Shown piece by piece: positions 1 through 5,440 of a stretch of DNA of 7,284 nucleotides. Position 1 is the first letter of the stretch. Each line of letters opens with the position of its first letter. The notes under the pieces were generated by a model, which saw only the letters and a program-made list of their open reading frames with translations, had not been told where the DNA came from and ran no database searches. The DNA comes from Paludibacter sp. GTDB lineage: Bacteria > Bacteroidota > Bacteroidia > Bacteroidales > Paludibacteraceae. The DNA lies in contig JANJXE010000045.1 of NCBI GenBank assembly GCA_024709185.1, positions 1 to 7,284 on the forward strand, given 5' to 3'. Position numbers and translations under genes: made by a program.

Positions 1-2009
1 AAATTGTGGAAACATTTAACGTAGCTCCGGTAACCAGCTACGAACAAATGTACGATAAACATGGTAATCCGATTGATTATACCATGCGAATGGATTTGGT
101 GTATCCGTCGGGAACTGCTGAGAAAGATGTTCCGCTGGTAATCAATTTTTCATCGAATTCACCCCGCCAGAAACCTTTTAATCCCACAGGTACCAATGAG
201 GTGGTTTACCGGAATATGTATCCTTTTGGATTTTTAACGACAGGTTATGCCTGGGCCAACGTGGATCATTGTTACAACCCCCTTGCACGAACCGAAGTCT
301 GGACCTATTTCGACAGATATACGCTCGAAGACTGGAACGGACTCGCTTTGGTAACTGCTTATGTTCGCTATCTTAATACCCATCTTAACGAGTACAACCT
401 GAATGGAAAGTTTGGAACCATGGGCATTTCAAAGGCCTCCTACAGTTCGGTACGCATCGCCAACAGGCTAAATGCACAGGGCAAAGAGCATTTCTTCTTT
501 GGAGGCATTGAAAATACGAAACCACAACCCTGGCCGGGAGTGCCCAGTACGGTGGATGTAAGTTATGCAGCTGCGGGTAACGGTACACGCCGGGTGAACA
601 CCTATGTGGATGCTAATACTGTTCCGATGATTACCTCTGCGGGATCCAAAGATGAGTACAATCAATGGGATGTGTATCCCGAAGTTGTAAAACGGTTTAA
701 GGATATAGATAAAAATCACCTGGCTTTCTGGATGGAAGATTTGGGGCACACTTATCCGGGATTAGGTACTGATCTGGCAACAGGCGAAAGCAGGTATGTG
801 CTTTTCAAAAGGTATTTCGATTCCTATCTTAAAACAACTTCTTCTGACCCACTTAAAGTGTTGTATATTTACCCGAAAGAAAATGCAACTGAAGTGGATA
901 CCGACGGATTAACGCGTATTTTAACCCATGATGGAATTTTGCCATCTGCTATGCTGGGATTATCTCCATATGCACCGGTAACCGTGCGATTCTGTTCAGC
1001 TGTCGATTCTGCGACTTTTGTCCAGCATGTAAAAGTATTTCATATCATTACAAATACTGAGATTACAGGTACCTGGAATCCTAAGGCTGAAAGCACTACT
1101 TTTGAATTTACACCCGATGCGTCGTTAGTTAAAAACGAGAATTATAAGATAGTCGTGTCGTCTGCTCTTCAAAACACTATAGGCCAGGTTATGGATGCTG
1201 AATTGATTCGTGAATTTACAGTTACAAAAGATGGTGAAGCAGATGTGGAAACAGAGAGTATTTCTATTACTCCTACCGACGATACCTATCAGAAAGTATC
1301 GCTGGGTACCACAGCCTATGGTTCGCAAAATACGATGCGTGTGCGCTACAGTCCCTACGGCGACTGGCGATTCGATGGCTATCTCCGGTTTGATGTTTCC
1401 GGTCTCGATCCGACTCTCATTAAAACTGCAAAAATAAAATTGTCGTCTTCAACTGTACTTGCAGGAGCGCCGGTTTCGTTGTCGGTTTTTAAAACTGAAA
1501 CCGAATGGACTGAATCGACGCTGCTTTCGGCAAATAAACCAGCTGTGATTGGTACTGCACTCGATGTGGTCAATTTTACAGGAATTGATTTATGGACCTC
1601 TTTCGATGTAACCAATCAGTTAAAAGCAGATCGGGAAGCAGGACTTTCGGTGGTAAGTTTTATGATACGTGCTGCTACAGGTGGAAGTACCGAGAATGTA
1701 TATTTTAACACAAAGGAAGCTACAACCGAAACTCTTCGTCCGGCGTTGGTGGTGGAAGAAATTGTAACTACCACATCAGTGGATCATACAAAGTCGGGAA
1801 ACTTATCGTTATATGTTGCCAATAAATCAATTTATAACAAGGGCAGTGAGGAGGTCAGTGTCGGTGTGTTCGATACTATTGGCAGGCAGGTTTATCAAGC
1901 AACCATCCAGGCAGGTGGTGTAGCCCGGTTGAATGAATTACCTTCAGCGGTTTACCTGATACGTGCGGTTGAAACAAAGGGAACACGAGCATTGAAAGTT
2001 GTGCTTTGA
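1..2009 (+). CDS. Secreted multidomain esterase-like protein (alpha/beta hydrolase - Ig - CBM96-like - T9SS C-terminal domain), 5'-truncated by window edge
   Basis: Probable extracellular esterase or other hydrolase acting on a polysaccharide. The frame is open to the left edge and the first full codon (bases 3-5, Ile) precedes a GTG at 6, so the start and signal peptide lie outside. Numbering from that GTG, 667 residues are visible. Residues 1-278 form an alpha/beta-hydrolase domain: nucleophile elbow GISKA with Ser142 (a GxSxA variant of GxSxG), likely acid Asp216 in AGSKDEY and His248 in EDLGHTY, with normal spacing. Residues about 281-407 resemble a Big_5 Ig domain (IYPKENATEV, FEFTPDASL). 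Residues about 418-584 resemble CBM96/DNRLRE modules (DDTYQKVSLGTTAYGSQN, DGYLRFDVSGLD, RPALVVEE). Residues about 598-667 are a C-terminal sorting-type domain (VGVFDTIGRQVY, LNELPSAVYLIRAV) without the usual VYPNP opening. The next gene follows directly on the same strand. The CAZy esterase family is not recognised. Domain layout is fairly sure; substrate is unknown. Confidence 0.72.
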   Translation, partial: IVETFNVAPVTSYEQMYDKHGNPIDYTMRMDLVYPSGTAEKDVPLVINFSSNSPRQKPFNPTGTNEVVYRNMYPFGFLTTGYAWANVDHCYNPLARTEVWTYFDRYTLEDWNGLALVTAYVRYLNTHLNEYNLNGKFGTMGISKASYSSVRIANRLNAQGKEHFFFGGIENTKPQPWPGVPSTVDVSYAAAGNGTRRVNTYVDANTVPMITSAGSKDEYNQWDVYPEVVKRFKDIDKNHLAFWMEDLGHTYPGLGTDLATGESRYVLFKRYFDSYLKTTSSDPLKVLYIYPKENATEVDTDGLTRILTHDGILPSAMLGLSPYAPVTVRFCSAVDSATFVQHVKVFHIITNTEITGTWNPKAESTTFEFTPDASLVKNENYKIVVSSALQNTIGQVMDAELIREFTVTKDGEADVETESISITPTDDTYQKVSLGTTAYGSQNTMRVRYSPYGDWRFDGYLRFDVSGLDPTLIKTAKIKLSSSTVLAGAPVSLSVFKTETEWTESTLLSANKPAVIGTALDVVNFTGIDLWTSFDVTNQLKADREAGLSVVSFMIRAATGGSTENVYFNTKEATTETLRPALVVEEIVTTTSVDHTKSGNLSLYVANKSIYNKGSEEVSVGVFDTIGRQVYQATIQAGGVARLNELPSAVYLIRAVETKGTRALKVVL

Positions 2010-2050
2010 TGCAGTGTTCGTTAACTTATAAATTTTTTAAAATAGTGAAT

Positions 2051-4189
2051 ATGACTTTTTTCAGGACTTTTCTTTTTGGTATTGCAGTGTTAAGTACGGT
2101 TACTCTGGTTGCCCAGGTCGACTACGAGACCATTCAGGTGAAGAGTAATTACAGTGCGGGTTGGGGAACAAATCGCACAAAACTGGTTAGCCTGATTCCG
2201 GGTTATACATCGGTAAGTGACGGCTCCGATGATTTTACACGTTATGGAACCTATAAACATTTGCGCACAGACTCAACCGGTTTTTTCTATGTGAAAAAAA
2301 TTAACGACCGCTGGTGGTTGATCGATCCTGATGGTTATGCAGGTATTAATATGGCAGTTACCAGTTTCAGTTCGTCAGCCATTCAAAACGACTACGATAT
2401 CACCAAAAGAAATGGCTTTAATGGTACCGGAAATTTTCTGGCCAGCGAGAGTCAAACCAAATCGGGATATAATCTTCAGAATTATGTGAATTTCTCGTTT
2501 ACAAGAAGATTGAATTTCTTCCTTACCTATAAAAATGAACGCAAAAACTATTACACCACACCGTCATCGGTACAGGGAAGTTTAGATCATATCCTGGTTT
2601 TTGATCCACAGTTTGAGACTTTTTGTGATAGTCGGGCCAAAATAAATGTGACTCCATTTGCGACAGAACGTGATTTACTTGGATGGTATACCGATAACGA
2701 GATTAACTTTAATCAGGATCAGTTGCGCAATCTGGTAAAGGATTTACTTCCTGGTGATCCCAGCCGCGATTCAGCTCTTGCTTTTGCTGCATCGAAGGGT
2801 CTTACCGAAGCCGATTGTATTAATTATACAACCAAAGTTACCGAAACAATCAAACAGGAATTTGCTACCTTGCTGGCCGAACGCTATTTCCGCATTGTAT
2901 CGGAGGCTATTCGCAGGTACGATACCAATCACCTGATTATCGGTAGTCGTTTTCATGGCCGTCCCCGTGGAATTCAGGGAGTTGTGGATGCTTCTCACAA
3001 CTATATGGATGTTACTTCTGTCAATTTCTACGATCGGTTTACTCCCAATGAACAAATTGCCCGCGACACCTGGACGAAGGATAAGCCGACACTAATCGGT
3101 GAGTTTTATATCAAGGATATTAACCAACAGAAAACTGCACAATCGGGTGCAGGATGGTATGTGAATTCGCAGGCGCACAGGGGTTATTTCTATCAGAATA
3201 CCTGTATTGAATTGCTCCAAAATAAAGATTATATTGGTTGGCAGTATTTCAGGTTTAAAGATGATGATGATGGTTCGAACAAGGGCATTGTTAGTAATGC
3301 ACTGGTTGAGTATGTAGAAATGACCCAATACATGGAACAACTGAATAAACAGGTGTATCACCTGATTGATTTCTACGATGGAATTGACCGGAGACCCCAA
3401 AAATCAACAACTATTTCTACGGTGACAGCTATTGAAGACACCCATGTTGTGCCCGGGTCGGCCAATACGCAAAACTTCGGGACTGCTGATGAACTTGAAG
3501 TTCTGCATCATACAGTTGAAGCAAACCGACGGGAATCCTTTTTAAAGTTTGATCTTTCAGCCTATGCATCCAAACTAAAATTTCTTAAGAATGCGCAACT
3601 GGAGATTTCTATTACTCAATCGAACGAAGAACAACGGTACATTTTTGCATCGGGTATCAGTGAAACGAACTGGGAAGAAAACTCACTTACAGGTGCCATT
3701 CGACAGACCAGCGACGATTGGAGACAGGGATACAACCGTATGGATTTTAAAAAAGGTGTTATTTCAACTGGTAAACAGCTCTTTGATGTGACTAACTGGA
3801 TTGCCGATCAACCCTTAAATACAACTGTTTCTTTTAAAATTCACGACATAACTTCCAGTAATACAATACTGAAGATTGCGTCCAGTGAGCATTCAGATCA
3901 AAGTATGCATCCAAAATTGATTCTAACCTTTTGGGATGAATCTACCGCTGTGCCCGCGGCAAACAACAACTCTAAGGTTCGTGTTTATCCCAATCCTGCA
4001 AGCGATTTATTGCATTTTAAAGCTGAAAACCTTCAGTCGGTCGACATTTACTCCTTAAAAGGAGAGCGATTAATGACAACCACGGGTGAAAGCCTAAATG
4101 TATCCCAACTCGCGGGTGGACTTTACATTGTAAAGGTTGAATTTGCAGAAGGTGAGGTGTCGTATCACAAAGTTACCATTCAAAGTTAA
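2051..4189 (+). CDS. Secreted clan GH-A glycoside hydrolase (GH50 agarase-like) with CBM96-like module and T9SS sorting domain
   Basis: Probable extracellular retaining glycosidase, 712 aa. The ATG at 2051 is chosen because it starts a clean signal peptide (MTFFRTFLFGIAVLSTVTLVA, cut before Gln22). An earlier in-frame ATG at 2009 overlaps the previous stop and would add 14 residues before it. The catalytic domain spans about residues 75-445. Its features recall GH50 beta-agarases: DRWWLIDPDG near the start, GWYTDNEIN with presumed acid/base Glu217 (bases 2699-2701), RYDTNHLIIGSRF, DVTSVNFY, LIGEFYI with presumed nucleophile Glu351 (3101-3103), and GWQYFRFKDDDDG followed by NKGIV. Residues about 454-628 are a CBM96/DNRLRE-like module (IEDTHVVPGS, NFGTADELEV, SFLKFDLS, HPKLILTF). 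Residues about 640-712 are a canonical T9SS type A tail (VRVYPNPASDLLHF, LAGGLYIVKV). It is likely co-transcribed with both flanking + genes. GH-A membership is strong; GH50 proper versus a sister family is open, so agar is not proven as substrate. Confidence 0.8.
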   Translation: MTFFRTFLFGIAVLSTVTLVAQVDYETIQVKSNYSAGWGTNRTKLVSLIPGYTSVSDGSDDFTRYGTYKHLRTDSTGFFYVKKINDRWWLIDPDGYAGINMAVTSFSSSAIQNDYDITKRNGFNGTGNFLASESQTKSGYNLQNYVNFSFTRRLNFFLTYKNERKNYYTTPSSVQGSLDHILVFDPQFETFCDSRAKINVTPFATERDLLGWYTDNEINFNQDQLRNLVKDLLPGDPSRDSALAFAASKGLTEADCINYTTKVTETIKQEFATLLAERYFRIVSEAIRRYDTNHLIIGSRFHGRPRGIQGVVDASHNYMDVTSVNFYDRFTPNEQIARDTWTKDKPTLIGEFYIKDINQQKTAQSGAGWYVNSQAHRGYFYQNTCIELLQNKDYIGWQYFRFKDDDDGSNKGIVSNALVEYVEMTQYMEQLNKQVYHLIDFYDGIDRRPQKSTTISTVTAIEDTHVVPGSANTQNFGTADELEVLHHTVEANRRESFLKFDLSAYASKLKFLKNAQLEISITQSNEEQRYIFASGISETNWEENSLTGAIRQTSDDWRQGYNRMDFKKGVISTGKQLFDVTNWIADQPLNTTVSFKIHDITSSNTILKIASSEHSDQSMHPKLILTFWDESTAVPAANNNSKVRVYPNPASDLLHFKAENLQSVDIYSLKGERLMTTTGESLNVSQLAGGLYIVKVEFAEGEVSYHKVTIQS

Positions 4190-4203
4190 TCACAAAACTG
4201 CTT

Positions 4204-5418
4204 ATGCAAGTCCATAAATTGTATGTACTGCTCATAGTATTTTTGCCTTTTACAGTTGAAAGTCAGAACTGCAGCGGTCTTCCGGAGTTGCTCAAATTCA
4301 ACACAGGAAATGCGGTTACAACCATTAAGGCATGGGAAAAGCATAAGAAGGAACTTAAGAAGCAATTCGATGAAGAGATGTTTGGTACCCAACCGCCCGT
4401 GCCCAAAGGGGTTCGGTATAAGGTTGTTCACGAAACCGCAACTGCCATTGGAGGGAAAGCTTCCCGAAAACGGGTGAATCTTTATCTCAACAACCTGGAT
4501 CATCCGCTGGAACTACTAATTTATTATCCCAATGGAGTAAAAAAAGCACCAGCATTTTTAGGATATAATTTTTGGGGGAATCATACGGTAACTTTTGAAA
4601 CAGATATTCCGGTCACTGCCCAATGGTCGCGCAACAATAATATTATTCAGGATCACAAAGCAACGGATAAAATGCGTGGCTTCAGTGCCAGCCGGTGGCC
4701 GGTTGAAGCAATCATTGATGCAGGTTTTGCTTTGGTAACCCTGTATCATGGCGATGTGGATCCGGATTTTGATGATGGATTCATGAACGGTGTACATGGT
4801 TTGTATCCCCGGGAAAAGTACAGTTGGGGTACCATTGCTGCCTGGTCGTGGGGGTTGAGTTATGTGATGAATTACCTTGAAAAAGATAATCGCATTGATG
4901 CTAAAAAAGTTGCTGTTGTCGGACATTCGCGTCTTGGGAAAGTTGCATTACATGCCGGAGCTACTGATGAGCGCTTTGCATTAACAATTTCGAACAATTC
5001 GGGTTGTGGTGGGGCTGCCTTATCGTGCCGTAAAAAAGGAGAAACCATAAAAGCCATCAACGACCGTTTTCCCCATTGGTTTACAGCCAATTTTAAAAAA
5101 TACAACGAAAAGGACGATTCAATGCCGTTTGATCAGCATCAGCTTATAGCTTTGGTTGCCCCGCGTCCTGTTTACGTTGCCAGCGCCGATCTGGATGCTT
5201 GGGCCGATCCGGAGGGAGAATATCTCAGTGCTTTCCTGGCAGGAGAAGTGTATCGTTTGTATGGATTAAATGGACTGAAATCGGATAAAATGCCTGCTGT
5301 TCATGCTCCCTTTCACGAAGGTTCTGTCGGATATCATATCAGGGCTGGTAAACACGATATTACACTCTACGATTGGCAGCAGTACATTGCCTTTGCTACC
5401 AAACGGTTCTGTTTGTAG
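4204..5418 (+). CDS. CE15 family glucuronoyl esterase-like hydrolase, exported
   Basis: Predicted carbohydrate esterase family 15 enzyme, 404 aa. Family members cleave ester bonds on the carboxyl of (4-O-methyl-)glucuronic acid. A signal peptide is visible at residues 1-20 (KLYVLLIVFLPFTVES, cut before Gln21). Cys23 is not in a lipobox and there is no T9SS tail, so a periplasmic location is inferred. The alpha/beta-hydrolase core shows the bacterial CE15 elbow VVGHSRLGKVAL with Ser242 (bases 4927-4929), the family stretch SNNSGCGGAALSCR (residues 263-276), the loop ASADLDAWADPEGEY and the C-terminal HIRAGKHDIT with His384. Asn265 sits where fungal members carry the acidic residue, so Asp331 (or Asp329) is the likely catalytic acid, as in several bacterial CE15 enzymes. 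Only 14 bases separate it from the upstream hydrolase gene, which supports one operon. No Shine-Dalgarno sequence precedes the ATG. Family assignment is confident; whether the natural substrate is a lignin ester, a methyl ester or an algal ester is unknown. Confidence 0.88.
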   Translation: MQVHKLYVLLIVFLPFTVESQNCSGLPELLKFNTGNAVTTIKAWEKHKKELKKQFDEEMFGTQPPVPKGVRYKVVHETATAIGGKASRKRVNLYLNNLDHPLELLIYYPNGVKKAPAFLGYNFWGNHTVTFETDIPVTAQWSRNNNIIQDHKATDKMRGFSASRWPVEAIIDAGFALVTLYHGDVDPDFDDGFMNGVHGLYPREKYSWGTIAAWSWGLSYVMNYLEKDNRIDAKKVAVVGHSRLGKVALHAGATDERFALTISNNSGCGGAALSCRKKGETIKAINDRFPHWFTANFKKYNEKDDSMPFDQHQLIALVAPRPVYVASADLDAWADPEGEYLSAFLAGEVYRLYGLNGLKSDKMPAVHAPFHEGSVGYHIRAGKHDITLYDWQQYIAFATKRFCL

Positions 5419-5440
5419 AGTAAAATAACTTTGAAACCAT

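Noticed and set aside
6..8. GTG as the start codon of the first gene
   Set aside because: The frame stays open to the window edge, no signal peptide follows although the protein has a secretion tail, and the alpha/beta-hydrolase fold is already under way. The gene is cut by the window.
2005..2050. Bacteroidota-type promoter (TTTG at 2005-2008 and TAACTTAT at 2022-2029) before the GH-A gene
   Set aside because: The second box lacks the TTTG end of TAnnTTTG and the spacing is too short. The AT-rich spacer alone is not enough evidence.
4204..4275. CE15 protein as a lipoprotein through Cys23
   Set aside because: The residues before the Cys (VESQN) do not form a lipobox; a signal peptidase I site before Gln21 fits better.
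4558..4926. 122-codon open frame on the minus strand opposite the CE15 gene, and similar antisense frames such as 6195-6521 on the plus strand
   Set aside because: They lie wholly inside well-supported genes, show no recognisable motif and have compositions typical of antisense shadows.
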